From Bacteroidales bacterium UBA1181 (GTDB lineage: Bacteria > Bacteroidota > Bacteroidia > Bacteroidales > Paludibacteraceae): a stretch of DNA of 57,335 bases. Under the pieces are notes generated by a model. The model made no database searches, had not been told where the DNA came from, and saw nothing but the letters and a program-made list of their open reading frames with translations. A program made the translations under genes and the position numbers. The stretch covers positions 7,995-65,329 of the forward strand of contig DBYR01000034.1 in NCBI GenBank assembly GCA_002310215.1. The letters run 5' to 3'. Positions 1-9,195 of the stretch are shown piece by piece; position 1 is the stretch's first letter, and every line of letters begins with the position of its first letter.

Positions 1-19
1 TCGAATCCGACAAGAGGCT
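1..19 (+). tRNA. 3' end of a tRNA gene (partial, isotype uncertain)
   Basis: The window opens inside a T-loop (TCGAAT), followed by CCGAC as the 3' half of the T-stem, AAGAGGC as the 3' half of an acceptor stem, and T as the discriminator base. No CCA is encoded. A terminator follows within 15 bp, as expected for the last gene of a tRNA unit. U73 fits Thr, Gly or Cys; Thr seems likeliest to me, but the anticodon lies outside the window. Confidence 0.5.
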
Positions 20-32
20 CAAACAGAAACCG

Positions 33-61
33 AAAGCCAGTGTTTTCACTGGCTTTTTTTT
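33..61 (+). terminator. Rho-independent terminator of the tRNA unit
   Basis: A perfect 10-bp stem (AAAGCCAGTG / CACTGGCTTT) with a TTTT loop runs straight into a T tract. It directly follows the partial tRNA. Confidence 0.85.
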
Positions 62-80
62 ATGTCTAATGGGTAACTGC

Positions 81-108
81 GTAGAGACGCAATGCATTGC
101 GTCTCTAC
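81..108. repeat. 28-bp perfect palindrome, copy 1
   Basis: The arm GTAGAGACGCAATG is followed directly by its exact reverse complement, giving a perfect 28-bp palindrome with no loop. An identical copy lies at 31722-31749 and a half copy at about 31701-31716. Both full copies sit beside an A/T-rich 7-bp repeat array. It has no T tract on either side, so it does not look like a terminator. Confidence 0.9.
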
Positions 109-147
109 AAAAACACGCCTCGCAACGGATTCACAGGACCTACCCCC

Positions 148-180
148 AATTCATAATTCAAAATTCATAATTCATAATTT
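148..180 (-). repeat. A/T-rich 7-8 bp repeat array at the recQ stop codon
   Basis: Read on the minus strand this is a run of degenerate AATTATGA / AATTTTGA units beginning at the last codons of recQ and ending in ATTGGGGG. It belongs to the same family as arrays at 4651, 9053, 14210, 18257, 31751 and 34401. Confidence 0.6.
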
Positions 181-2091
181 TCTCATTCTGATCCAGTCCG
201 CATCATCCACCTCAACAACCCCCTGGTCACGCAGGTGACGAACCACCGTGTAAAACTTCTTCTCGTCGACATCCGTCATCGCCAGCAGAGAACGGATCGG
301 TTTGGGAGAATCAGCCAACTGTTCGACGAGGAGATCCCGCACCGTGTCAAATTGATAGTTCGTCAGCCCCGAATCATTCTTGCCCAAGCAATAATCGCAT
401 GCTCCACAATCATGGGAGTTCTCCTCCCCGAAATAGCGCAGGAGCATCCGGCTACGGCAGTGGGAAGCGTCCGTCGCATAGGCGATCACCTGATCAATCC
501 TGCGGGAGAAACGGGCAAGGCGCTCTTCATAGACCTCCTTTGAGATATACACGCGGGACTCCTCCACCCTACGTCGCAGGAACTTGATGTAAGGGGTTTT
601 CTTGCCTGGTATATAGTCAATCACCCCATAATAACGCAATCGGGACAGTTTATGGTACATCTCGTCGCGGGTCAGTCCGAGGCGCTTCGCCATATCCGCC
701 TCATCGATCCGCACATAGTCGGCGAAGAGCCCCGAATAGGTGCGGAGCAATAGTTCTAAGACATCGTCCAAGATCGGTTCTGTAGAGAAATCGTAATCAT
801 AGAGTTTGCGGCGGGGCACAGAGAACATCACCCGGGAGCCCAAGTTCAGCTCGTCCGTCAGCTCCAAATACTCCGCCTGCTGCAATATTTTCAGCGCACT
901 GAACGTCTGCGTGATGGGCAAATGGAAGGAGGTACAGAACTCACTCAGGCTGAAGGCGTGCATGAACTCTTCTCCCTCACCCTCCCCTATTTGAAAGTAG
1001 CACGCCACCTTTGTGTAGATGCCCTTGACAAATTCACGGGAAGGGAATGATTCCGCTATCCGTTTCTTTAAGTTGGTGATATCCTGCTTGTTATACAGCA
1101 ATATGGCATAGGAGCGCTTCTCGTCACGACCCGCACGGCCCGCCTCCTGGAAGTAGGCCTCCAGCGTGTCCGGCAAATCCACATGGATGACGGTGCGCAC
1201 ATCGGGCTTGTCGATGCCCATACCGAAGGCGTTCGTCGAGACGATCACGCGGCACTCGCCCGATTTCCAAGCCTCCTGCTTGCGTGTCTTCGTCTCCGGG
1301 CTCAACCCCGCATGGAAATGGTCCGACGGAACGCCATGCTGCTTCAGCCAATCGGATATCTCTTTGGTCTTCTCTCGGCTGCGCACGTAGACGATGGAGG
1401 TGCCGGGCACCTTCTCCAAGATTTTCAGCGTCTGTCCCAACTTATCATCCGTCTTACGCACCACATAGGCGATGTTCTTACGCTCGAAACTCTTCTGGAA
1501 GACCACCCCGTTACGGAAGCGCAACTGGCGCTGGATATCCTCCACCACATCGGGCGTAGCCGTGGCGGTCAATGCCAAGACGGGCACGTTCGGCAAGAGG
1601 TCTCGCACATCGGCGATATGTAGGTAGGAAGGGCGGAAGTCATACCCCCATTGGGAGATACAGTGGGACTCGTCCACCGCAATCATGCAGACATCCATCA
1701 GTTTCATCTTCTGGCGGAAGAACTCCGTGCCTAACCTCTCCGGCGAGACGTACAAGAACTTATAATCACCATAAACACAGTTGTCCAGCGTCACGAAAAT
1801 CTCCTCGTTGGTCATGCCAGAATAGATCGCCGCAGCCTGGACGCCCCTATCCTTCAGGTTATCCACCTGGTCTTTCATCAGGGCGATCAACGGCGTGACC
1901 ACCAAACAAATCCCCTTCATGGCGAGCGCCGGCACCTGGAAGGTGATGCTCTTACCACCACCCGTAGGCATCAAGCCTAAGACATCCCTGCCTTCGTAGA
2001 CCGCACGGACAATGTCCAACTGGAGCGGCCGGAAGTCTGAATAGCCCCAATATTTGCGAAGAATAGCCTTGAAAATATTATCGTCAACCAT
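172..2091 (-). CDS. recQ: ATP-dependent DNA helicase RecQ family
   Basis: This is a superfamily 2 3'-5' DNA helicase acting in recombination and stalled-fork repair. Visible motifs are Walker A MPTGGGKS near residue 45, the DESH box, the motif III-like LALTATATP, and the motif VI stretch QEAGRAGRDEKRS. A winged-helix-like region follows. A four-cysteine zinc cluster (CRSR ... CGACDYC) lies only about 70 residues from the C-terminus, and no HRDC domain is present, so this is the short Bacteroidota form (about 640 aa). I chose the ATG at 2091 because MVDDNIFK leads directly into the helicase fold; an in-frame ATG at 2115 would add eight residues. It is transcribed alone; its stop codon abuts an A/T repeat array. 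Confidence 0.93.
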   Translation of the reverse strand: MVDDNIFKAILRKYWGYSDFRPLQLDIVRAVYEGRDVLGLMPTGGGKSITFQVPALAMKGICLVVTPLIALMKDQVDNLKDRGVQAAAIYSGMTNEEIFVTLDNCVYGDYKFLYVSPERLGTEFFRQKMKLMDVCMIAVDESHCISQWGYDFRPSYLHIADVRDLLPNVPVLALTATATPDVVEDIQRQLRFRNGVVFQKSFERKNIAYVVRKTDDKLGQTLKILEKVPGTSIVYVRSREKTKEISDWLKQHGVPSDHFHAGLSPETKTRKQEAWKSGECRVIVSTNAFGMGIDKPDVRTVIHVDLPDTLEAYFQEAGRAGRDEKRSYAILLYNKQDITNLKKRIAESFPSREFVKGIYTKVACYFQIGEGEGEEFMHAFSLSEFCTSFHLPITQTFSALKILQQAEYLELTDELNLGSRVMFSVPRRKLYDYDFSTEPILDDVLELLLRTYSGLFADYVRIDEADMAKRLGLTRDEMYHKLSRLRYYGVIDYIPGKKTPYIKFLRRRVEESRVYISKEVYEERLARFSRRIDQVIAYATDASHCRSRMLLRYFGEENSHDCGACDYCLGKNDSGLTNYQFDTVRDLLVEQLADSPKPIRSLLAMTDVDEKKFYTVVRHLRDQGVVEVDDADWIRMRKL

Positions 2092-2383
2092 GAATTTGTT
2101 TTTATAATGAAACATTGGTCTTCGTGCGCCAGCGATTCAACTCGCAAACGGTAGAAATGTAGTAAAACACGTGAAATCCGTCCTCGGAACAATCGCCCCA
2201 CACGACCCAGCATTATTTAAGTACTCGTATATTGCCGTAAAGTTACGGAAAAACGCAATATTCTTTTTCATACCTAAAATAAAAACAGAGAAAAAATTGC
2301 ATTTTTACACGCATAATGGTAAATTACGCCTTATTCGGCACGGCGGAATACTCCCCGCGCGGAAGGACAAAAACATTTACGAG

Positions 2384-3097
2384 ATGGACAGCAAAAAAGA
2401 TCCGATGGGTAGGGCCATAGCGGACTACCACCAAGGCAAGAGAATGGGCAAACTCAGGGTGTTCTCCCCGATGTTCGACGAGGATGAAATACCCGTGGAG
2501 ACACTATTCCGCAAGTATGAGGAGATGCCGGAGATTGAACGGAAGGCCTTAGACATGACCCGAGGCAAGACACTCGACGTGGGGGCCGGATCGGGCTGCC
2601 ACACGCTTGCCCTCCAGCAGCGGGGCGTGGAGGTGACCGCCATCGACATCTCACCGCTCTCCGTCGAGACGATGAAGGCTCGTGGCGTCAAGGAGGTGAA
2701 AGAGCAGGACTTCTTCACCCTAAAAGGGAAATACGACACCATCCTCATGCTGATGAACGGTATCGGCATCGTCGGGACGTTGGATCGTCTGCCCGACTTC
2801 TTCCGCCACCTCGACAACATCCTGGCGCCCGGCGGACAGTTGCTCTGCGACTCGTCGGACATCAGCTACGTGTTCGAAGACGAAGAGGGTTTCATCGAGT
2901 ACCCTGAAGACTCCGCCTATTACGGAGAGCTATCGTTCCGCATGCAATACAAAGAGACCGTCGGGGAACCCTTCGAATGGCTCTACATCGACGCCGACAC
3001 GCTGCGGCAAAAAGCCGAGGAGAACGGTTACAGCGTCGAAGTGGTGGCTGAGGGAGAACACTACGATTACTTGGCAAGGATAACCAAGGCCCTATGA
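2384..3097 (+). CDS. Class I SAM-dependent methyltransferase
   Basis: A 237-residue Rossmann-fold methyltransferase. Motif I is LDVGAGSGCHTLAL (residues about 62-75), motif II ends VTAIDIS, and the motif IV region is KYDTILMLMNGIGIVG. The substrate cannot be told. The open frame reaches back to 2171, but that stretch is A/T-rich, unlike a coding region, and MDSKKDPMGRAIADYHQGK is the sensible N-terminus. It stands divergent from recQ across about 290 bp in which I see no convincing promoter for it. It was probably annotated elsewhere as a generic methyltransferase; no neighbour suggests a pathway. Confidence 0.8.
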   Translation: MDSKKDPMGRAIADYHQGKRMGKLRVFSPMFDEDEIPVETLFRKYEEMPEIERKALDMTRGKTLDVGAGSGCHTLALQQRGVEVTAIDISPLSVETMKARGVKEVKEQDFFTLKGKYDTILMLMNGIGIVGTLDRLPDFFRHLDNILAPGGQLLCDSSDISYVFEDEEGFIEYPEDSAYYGELSFRMQYKETVGEPFEWLYIDADTLRQKAEENGYSVEVVAEGEHYDYLARITKAL

Positions 3098-3148
3098 CAT
3101 GGTCAAGAAAAGGGCGTAGAACAAGTTACATAATAAGCCAAAAAGGAA

Positions 3149-3156
3149 TAACTTTG
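3149..3156 (+). promoter_or_regulatory. -7 box of the DUF4403 gene
   Basis: TAACTTTG matches the Bacteroidota -7 consensus TAnnTTTG. It ends 24 bp before the ATG at 3180. No clean TTTG -33 box is visible at the usual spacing. Confidence 0.6.
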
Positions 3157-3179
3157 CACATAGACAAAAAAGCAGACCT

Positions 3180-4649
3180 ATGAAAACAAAAATACTCATC
3201 ATACTATCATTTCTCCTGACCTTCCAGATAGCGGAAGCCAGACGGAACAGGGAGAAGGTGCAGGAGCCGGACTCTGTCCGCATCGACACCGCCGCCGCCA
3301 AGGATTTGGGCATCAACATCGATTTGAAGGAGGATTCGCTCATCGTGGAGGAACGTCCGGAGGAGACCTACATACCCGTCGTATACACGCCCAAGACCTC
3401 CATCCTGCACATCCCCATAGAGATCAACATGGCTTTGTTGGAGAAAATCATCAACGACAACTTCCAGGGACTGATCTACGAGGACAACAACATCGAAGAC
3501 GACAGCCTGATGATCAAGGCATGGAAGGAGCAGGACTTCATGATCGCCTACGACGGGAACGAACTCACCTACCGTGTGCCCATCAAGCTATGGATCAAGA
3601 AGCGGTTCGACCTGGGCATCACGACGACCGACCGTGAGATCGAAGGCTCCATCAGCATGACATTCAAGACAAAAATCGCCTTTTCGAAGGACTGGAGCAT
3701 CATATCATCCACGAAAATAGTTGAATATAAATGGATTAAGACTCCAACCATCAAGGTCATAGGATTGAACATCCCCATCACCACCATCGCGGAGAAACTG
3801 CTCAGAGACAACCAGGAGGTCATTGGTAAGGCCATCGACAAATCCATCCGCGAATATATACCGCTGAAGAGCTACGTGGAGAACATCTGGAGCTCGGTGC
3901 AAGAGCCAATAGACATTAGCACCGCAGACTACAAGGCATGGATCAAGACCACGCCGAAACAACTCTACAGCACCCCTATCGAGGGTCAATACGGTATCCT
4001 GCGCACCACCATAGGCGTACATTGCCTCATGGAGGTATACATGGGCAAGACCCCGAGGAGGGTCAACAAGAGTACAGCCATTCCGCCTTACAAACAATAC
4101 AAAAGCACAGACGGCAGCTTCAACATCAACATCTTGGGAGACATACCTTTCGAACTGGTGGATTCCGTGGCGAAGTCCATCATGATCGGCGAGAAATTCG
4201 GCGAGGGAAGGCATGAAATCGTGGTGGACAGCATAGAAGTCTACGGACAAGCCACAGAACTGGTCATCGGACTTCAGGTATCAGGCTTCATCAACGGCAA
4301 GATCTATCTTACCGCCACGCCTTACTTCGACAACGCGACAAGCTCCATCAAGGTGAGGGATGTGGATTACCGTATCACGACCAAAAATGTATTGGCCAAA
4401 ATCGTCAACCTCTTCTACAAGAAAGGGCTCAAGAAGAAGATAGAGGAGAACCTGGCCTTCTCCCTGAAGGAGGAACTCTCGCTCGTCAAGGAGATGAGCC
4501 GCTCGGAACTCTTCAACATGGAAGTGTTCAAGAACGTGCATGTGAATGGCTACGTGGACAAGCTCAACGTGAACAAAATATTCCTCACGGAAGAGGGCAT
4601 CAAGGTGGACCTGGACCTCAAGGGAAAACTGAACGTGAAAATGCAGTAG
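3180..4649 (+). CDS. DUF4403 family exported protein
   Basis: A 489-residue protein with a signal peptide (MKTKILIILSFLLTFQIAEA). The body resembles DUF4403 proteins: stretches such as SILHIPIEINMALLEKIIND near residue 75, then two long related beta-rich halves ending in VDLDLKGKLNVKMQ. The family is made of envelope proteins of unknown function, probably elongated lipid-binding-like barrels; that fold statement is inference from the alternating amphipathic beta pattern. It is a single-gene unit with its own -7 box and a shared bidirectional terminator downstream. There is no lipobox cysteine, so it should be periplasmic or outer-membrane associated. Confidence 0.75.
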   Translation: MKTKILIILSFLLTFQIAEARRNREKVQEPDSVRIDTAAAKDLGINIDLKEDSLIVEERPEETYIPVVYTPKTSILHIPIEINMALLEKIINDNFQGLIYEDNNIEDDSLMIKAWKEQDFMIAYDGNELTYRVPIKLWIKKRFDLGITTTDREIEGSISMTFKTKIAFSKDWSIISSTKIVEYKWIKTPTIKVIGLNIPITTIAEKLLRDNQEVIGKAIDKSIREYIPLKSYVENIWSSVQEPIDISTADYKAWIKTTPKQLYSTPIEGQYGILRTTIGVHCLMEVYMGKTPRRVNKSTAIPPYKQYKSTDGSFNINILGDIPFELVDSVAKSIMIGEKFGEGRHEIVVDSIEVYGQATELVIGLQVSGFINGKIYLTATPYFDNATSSIKVRDVDYRITTKNVLAKIVNLFYKKGLKKKIEENLAFSLKEELSLVKEMSRSELFNMEVFKNVHVNGYVDKLNVNKIFLTEEGIKVDLDLKGKLNVKMQ

Positions 4650-4650
4650 A

Positions 4651-4690
4651 AGTTAAGAGTTAAGAGTTAAGAGTTAAAAGTTAAAAGTTG
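4651..4690 (+). repeat. AGTTAAG 7-bp tandem array right after the DUF4403 stop
   Basis: Five to six units of AGTTAAG / AGTTAAA begin one base after the stop codon and end in AGTTGAAGG. Same family and same polarity relative to the upstream gene as the arrays at recQ, the ClC gene, mazG and hisB. Confidence 0.85.
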
Positions 4691-4752
4691 AAGGAGAATT
4701 CATAGGTTCCGTTGGTTCCTCTATATAGGATGGATATGAGCGGACCATCCAC

Positions 4753-4791
4753 AAAAAAAACGGTCAGGAGCACATCCCGACCGATTTTTTT
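4753..4791. terminator. Bidirectional terminator between convergent genes
   Basis: The stem CGGTC ... GACCG is flanked by an A8 run on the left and a T7 run on the right, so it can end transcripts of the DUF4403 gene (+) and of the recJ/YcxB unit (-). Confidence 0.85.
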
Positions 4792-4806
4792 ACTATTCTA
4801 TTTCTA

Positions 4807-5307
4807 TTACAGGTTCTTCGTCTTCAGGAAATCGAGCAGTTGATTCCACTCTTCCTCAGACGCGAAACCATTCTTATCGACAATAAGCATCTGATACGAA
4901 TCGTAATATAGGCAAAGGTATTGCTGCTTCTTCACTTTCAGTTTCTGAAACAAGCCATACCGACCGTTCCACTCTTGACTCGAAAAATCATCCTGAGACG
5001 ATAAAATCACCTCCTCGTCCCTGAACACATAGCGACAGATCATTTTTTCCCCCATCTGCTTCCTTAACCTGCGTTTCGCACTCCCAGGTGATAACTTAAT
5101 GAGTCTTCTACCCAATAAAACAACAACCAGCAGATAGATGCCCGACAACATCCAATCCGGAGATGAAGCTTTCCATACAGAGAGAATGAAAGACACAATA
5201 AACAGTGATAGCGCAATCATGCCTATAAAGAAACTCCTCTGCGCCCTCGTGTTAACCGAATAGATAATCTCTGGGGTAAGCGTTGTTTCATTATGTAGTT
5301 CCATCAC
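4807..5307 (-). CDS. YcxB-like membrane protein
   Basis: A 166-residue protein with two transmembrane segments (about residues 26-46 and 53-68), a basic loop, and a soluble C-terminal domain resembling the YcxB-like C-terminal domain (YVFRDEEVIL ... LYYDSYQMLIVDKNGF). Function unknown. Its first codons overlap the recJ stop (ATGA-type overlap at 5304-5307), so it is translationally coupled to recJ and shares its transcript. Two consecutive ATGs are possible starts. Confidence 0.65.
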   Translation of the reverse strand: MMELHNETTLTPEIIYSVNTRAQRSFFIGMIALSLFIVSFILSVWKASSPDWMLSGIYLLVVVLLGRRLIKLSPGSAKRRLRKQMGEKMICRYVFRDEEVILSSQDDFSSQEWNGRYGLFQKLKVKKQQYLCLYYDSYQMLIVDKNGFASEEEWNQLLDFLKTKNL

Positions 5308-7049
5308 TCTACTGTTTTTATATCCTTGATCATCAGTTGGATAGAGGTCGTTCCGTTAAAGGTATTCTCCTCTATCGTGTAGCAGATGTCAACAGGGTTT
5401 AACTCTTTGATATATTTATTGAAATCGACCTCGCCCGGGCATTTCGGCTGACCGAACCCGAAGGCGATACCGTTCATGATGCACTCCGACTGGGAGTCGA
5501 TCAGCTCCAGCTTCATGTGTTCCTGTTCCCTACCGACCGCACGGCTCGTACCATAATCGAAGACGCGACGGGTCACGAAAACCGGCTTGGAGTTCTCCGG
5601 GCCGAACGGGTTGAATTGTTTCAACAGGCGGAAGAACTTCGGGGTGATCTCCTTGAAATCGATAAATGCGTCGATATCGATCTGAGGCTGTTTCTGCTCC
5701 TCCAAGATATTCTCCGTGACATACTGTTCGAAACGACGCTTGAACTCCGGCACATTCTCCTCACGCATGGAGAGGCCCACCGCATACATGTGACCGCCGA
5801 AGTTCTCCAGCAGGTCACGGCACGACTCGATCGCCTTGTAGATATCGAAGCCCTGCACGGAACGTCCCGAACCAGTCGCGAAACCGTTCGAGTGTGTCAG
5901 CACGATGGTAGGCTTGTAATACATTTCGGTCAAGCGGGAAGCCACGATAGCGATGACACCCTTGTTCCAGTCCGCATTATAGACCACGATAGAGTTACGA
6001 TTCTCCCAGCCTTCCTCACTCTCCAACTTAGCCTTCGCCTCGTCAGTGATACTCTTATCCAAGTCCTTACGCTTATTGTTGTATTGGTCGATACAGTCGC
6101 TCTTCGCCTTCGCGAAACTCAAATCCCTGGAAATCAACAACTCAACCGACTCGCGGGCAGTTTGCATACGTCCCGAGGCATTCAGGCGAGGACCGATTTT
6201 GAAGACGATATCACTGATAGTGATCTCCTTATCCGCCAAGCCGCACACATCAATGATGCTCTTCATACCCAAGCTCGGACATGAATTCAGTTGCTTCAGG
6301 CCATAAAAAGCGAGGATTCTGTTTTCCCCATTGATCGGCACGATATCAGAAGCGATGCTCACTGCGAGGAGATCCAGCATCGGCTCCAGTTTATCGAACG
6401 GGATGCCATTGTTCGAAGCGAAAGCTTGCATGAATTTAAAGCCCACGCCACAACCGGAAAGATTCACGTCAGGGTACGTGTTGTCCGGGCGTTTCGGGTC
6501 GAGGACAGCCACGGCGTTCGGCAGGCGGTCATCCGGCGTATGATGGTCACAAATGATGAAGTCGACGCCTAAGCTATTGGCGTAATCCACCTTCTCCACC
6601 TCCTTGATGCCACAGTCAAGCGCTATGATCAGCTTGTCCTTGTTCTGCACCGCATAGTCTATTCCCTTACTTGAGACACCATACCCCTCCGTATAACGGT
6701 CAGGAATATAAAAATCCACATTCGAATAGAACTGTTGTAAAAACTTGTACACGAGCGCCACCGCCGTGATACCGTCCACATCATAGTCGCCATAGATGAG
6801 GATTTTCTCCTTATTGCCTATGGCCCTGTTCAGACGATCCACCGCCCGATCCATATCGTTCATGAGGAAAGGGTCGTGCAAATCGGACAATTGCGGACGG
6901 AAAAAACTCTTCGCCTCGGCGAAGGTCGTGATACCTCGTTGGACCAGTAATTGGCAAAGGACGGGGCTGATGCCCAAAGCCTCGGAAAGCTGCATCTTTT
7001 GCATTTCTTGTTCGTCTGTCAGAGGTATAAAATTCCATCTGTTAATCAT
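5304..7049 (-). CDS. recJ: Single-stranded-DNA exonuclease RecJ
   Basis: A 581-residue DHH/DHHA1 phosphoesterase giving 5'-3' exonuclease activity in recombination and mismatch repair. Motifs seen: IYGDYDVDG (residues about 84-92), LDCGI near 145, DHHTPDD near 168, and the DHHA1 region with SGRSVQGFDI and GGHMYAVGLS. A C-terminal OB-like domain follows (IAFGFGQ ... DICYTIEENTF). Length fits the family. It is the promoter-proximal gene of a two-gene unit with the YcxB-like gene. Confidence 0.95.
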   Translation of the reverse strand: MINRWNFIPLTDEQEMQKMQLSEALGISPVLCQLLVQRGITTFAEAKSFFRPQLSDLHDPFLMNDMDRAVDRLNRAIGNKEKILIYGDYDVDGITAVALVYKFLQQFYSNVDFYIPDRYTEGYGVSSKGIDYAVQNKDKLIIALDCGIKEVEKVDYANSLGVDFIICDHHTPDDRLPNAVAVLDPKRPDNTYPDVNLSGCGVGFKFMQAFASNNGIPFDKLEPMLDLLAVSIASDIVPINGENRILAFYGLKQLNSCPSLGMKSIIDVCGLADKEITISDIVFKIGPRLNASGRMQTARESVELLISRDLSFAKAKSDCIDQYNNKRKDLDKSITDEAKAKLESEEGWENRNSIVVYNADWNKGVIAIVASRLTEMYYKPTIVLTHSNGFATGSGRSVQGFDIYKAIESCRDLLENFGGHMYAVGLSMREENVPEFKRRFEQYVTENILEEQKQPQIDIDAFIDFKEITPKFFRLLKQFNPFGPENSKPVFVTRRVFDYGTSRAVGREQEHMKLELIDSQSECIMNGIAFGFGQPKCPGEVDFNKYIKELNPVDICYTIEENTFNGTTSIQLMIKDIKTVE

Positions 7050-7266
7050 TATATATATTATTTTTCTATTTTTCTATCAAAAAGCATTTCTTCCCATGAT
7101 ATTTTCCGCAATATCCCAAGGGGAAAAAACAACTTGTAAATTTAATAAAAACATATCAAAATTGCATACCGAAAAAAATTTTTTATCGATTTAATATAAT
7201 ATCAAACATTTGAAACACGTTTTTTATTAAATTAGCCGTTCGTTTTTGTGGGAAGAACATACAAAC

Positions 7267-9039
7267 ATGATAGAAGAATATTTCATACGCATACTACGCT
7301 GGAGAGAAGCGAATATCAACGAGAAGCACTTTACACTGTTCCTTAGTTTTCTGACAGGACTATTCTGCGCCATCGCCGCACATATACTCAAGAGCATCGT
7401 CGCATTCCTGCACGAACTGGTGAAAAGTAACTTCACGGACGGCAGCCTGAACTACCTATACTTGGCGACTCCGATCATCGGTGTGTGCCTCGCCAGCGCC
7501 TACGTCCGTTACATCGTGAAGGATGACATCAGCCATGGAGTGACGAAGATCATGTTCGCCATCTCGCAAAAGAAGGCGCGCATCAAACGCCACAACATGT
7601 GGTCGTCCACCATCGCCAGTTCGCTCACCATCGGTTTCGGAGGATCGGTAGGAGCCGAGGCCCCGATCGTGCTGACGGGCTCCGCCATCGGGTCGAACCT
7701 CGGACAGCTCTTCCGCATGGAGCAGAAGACCCTGATGTTGTTGGTAGGCTGTGGTGCGGCAGGCGCAGTGGCAGGAATCTTTAAGGCGCCCATCGCTGGC
7801 GTCTGCTTCACGCTGGAGGTATTGATGCTCGATTTGACGATGGCCTCCATCGTGCCTTTGCTCATCTCCGCGGCGACCGCCTCCGTCTTCACCTATTTCC
7901 TCTCCAGCTCAGATGCCATGTTCACCTTCGAGGCCGTTCCTTTTTCCCTGCGCAACGTGCCTTACTACGTGGCTCTCGGAGTGATATGCGGATTCGTTTC
8001 GCTCTACTTCACGAGGGGAATGACCAAATTGGAGTCCTTCTTCGCCAGCCTCGATACACCCATAAAAAAGCTGTTCGCCGGAGGTATCATGCTGAGCGTC
8101 CTGATCTTCTTCATCCCACCGCTCTACGGAGAGGGTTATGACACCATCGGCTACCTGCTCGACGGCAACGTGAAAGCCATCACGGAGAATAGCGTATTCT
8201 ACGATTTCAGGGATAATTTCTGGATGGTGCTGCTCTTCCTCTTCCTCATCATCTTCTTCAAGATATTCGCCTCGGCGGCCACAAACGGAAGTGGAGGAAC
8301 GGGTGGAATCTTCGCCCCCAGCCTATTCATGGGTTGCATCACGGGCTATGCGATGGCCTTCATCACCAACTATACGGACATCGCCACATTGCCAGAGAAG
8401 AACTTCGCCTTGGCGGGCATGTCGGGCGTCATGGCGGGTGTCATGCACGCACCGCTGACGGGCGCCTTCCTCATCGCCGAACTGACGGGTGGCTATAGTT
8501 TGTTCATCTGCCTGATGATCACGGCCACCGTCGCCTACGTCACCATCATAGCCTTCGAGCCTCATAGCTTGTACGCCATGCGTCTCGCCAAAAAGGGTGA
8601 ACTGCTGACACACAACACGGACAAGAACATCCTCACCTTACTGAAGACGGAGAACGTCATCGAGACGGACTTTCAGACGCTCCACCCGGAGATGTACCTG
8701 GGCGACGTCATCAAGATCGTGGCGAACTCCAACCGTAACATCTTCCCGGTACTCGACTCCAAGCACAGGATGGTGGGGCTCATCAGCCTGAACGAAATAC
8801 GTAACATCATGTTCCGCCCGGAACTATACAACCGCTTCAAGGTATCCAAACTGATGGTCTCCCCGCCGGACTTCGTCTCCGCCGACGAACCGATGGAGAA
8901 GGTGATGTACAAGTTTGAGAAGACCAAGGCGTGGAATCTGCCCGTGCTGGATGCGGAAGGCAGGTACTTGGGCTACGTCTCCAAATCGAAGATATTCTCC
9001 GCCTACAGGGAGTTGCTGGTGACGTTGTCGGACGAGTAA
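7267..9039 (+). CDS. ClC-type chloride channel/antiporter with CBS pair
   Basis: A 590-residue ClC protein. The membrane part carries the selectivity signatures GFGGSVGAEAPIV (the Glu corresponds to the gating glutamate of canonical GxEGP) and GSGGTGGIFAPSLFMG. Two CBS domains occupy the last about 130 residues (MYLGDVIKIVANSNRNIFPV and FVSADEPMEKVMYKFEKTKAW). Role: chloride/proton exchange or channel in the inner membrane. I prefer the ATG at 7267 (MIEEYF), because the frame to 7246 starts at a non-ATG codon. An AGTTAAG repeat array follows the stop. Confidence 0.92.
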   Translation: MIEEYFIRILRWREANINEKHFTLFLSFLTGLFCAIAAHILKSIVAFLHELVKSNFTDGSLNYLYLATPIIGVCLASAYVRYIVKDDISHGVTKIMFAISQKKARIKRHNMWSSTIASSLTIGFGGSVGAEAPIVLTGSAIGSNLGQLFRMEQKTLMLLVGCGAAGAVAGIFKAPIAGVCFTLEVLMLDLTMASIVPLLISAATASVFTYFLSSSDAMFTFEAVPFSLRNVPYYVALGVICGFVSLYFTRGMTKLESFFASLDTPIKKLFAGGIMLSVLIFFIPPLYGEGYDTIGYLLDGNVKAITENSVFYDFRDNFWMVLLFLFLIIFFKIFASAATNGSGGTGGIFAPSLFMGCITGYAMAFITNYTDIATLPEKNFALAGMSGVMAGVMHAPLTGAFLIAELTGGYSLFICLMITATVAYVTIIAFEPHSLYAMRLAKKGELLTHNTDKNILTLLKTENVIETDFQTLHPEMYLGDVIKIVANSNRNIFPVLDSKHRMVGLISLNEIRNIMFRPELYNRFKVSKLMVSPPDFVSADEPMEKVMYKFEKTKAWNLPVLDAEGRYLGYVSKSKIFSAYRELLVTLSDE

Positions 9040-9052
9040 AAATAGTTAAGAG

Positions 9053-9075
9053 TTAAGAAGTAAGAGTTAAGAGTT
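9053..9075 (+). repeat. AGTTAAG 7-bp array after the ClC gene
   Basis: Three to four units of AGTTAAG / AAGTAAG, ending AGTTGGGG, start 14 bp after the ClC stop codon. Confidence 0.8.
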
Positions 9076-9130
9076 GGGGCTATCTCAATATTTTTTCTTT
9101 GCAAGGACCTGCAAAGAAACCTCTTGCACT

Positions 9131-9162
9131 ATTGACGGAAAATAAATTATTCCTTATATTTG
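9131..9162 (+). promoter_or_regulatory. Promoter of the 154-aa lipoprotein
   Basis: -33 like ATTG at 9131-9134, 20 bp spacer, and -7 TATATTTG at 9155-9162. The ATG follows 33 bp later. Confidence 0.75.
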
Positions 9163-9195
9163 TTTTACATGAATAACACATAAAAAACAAAAAGC

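Noticed and set aside
148..180. CRISPR interpretation of the short repeat arrays
   Set aside because: Units are 7 bp with no spacers, and no cas gene lies in the window.
2171..2383. N-terminal extension of the methyltransferase
   Set aside because: A/T-rich with non-coding character; MDSKKDPMG at 2384 precedes the conserved fold.
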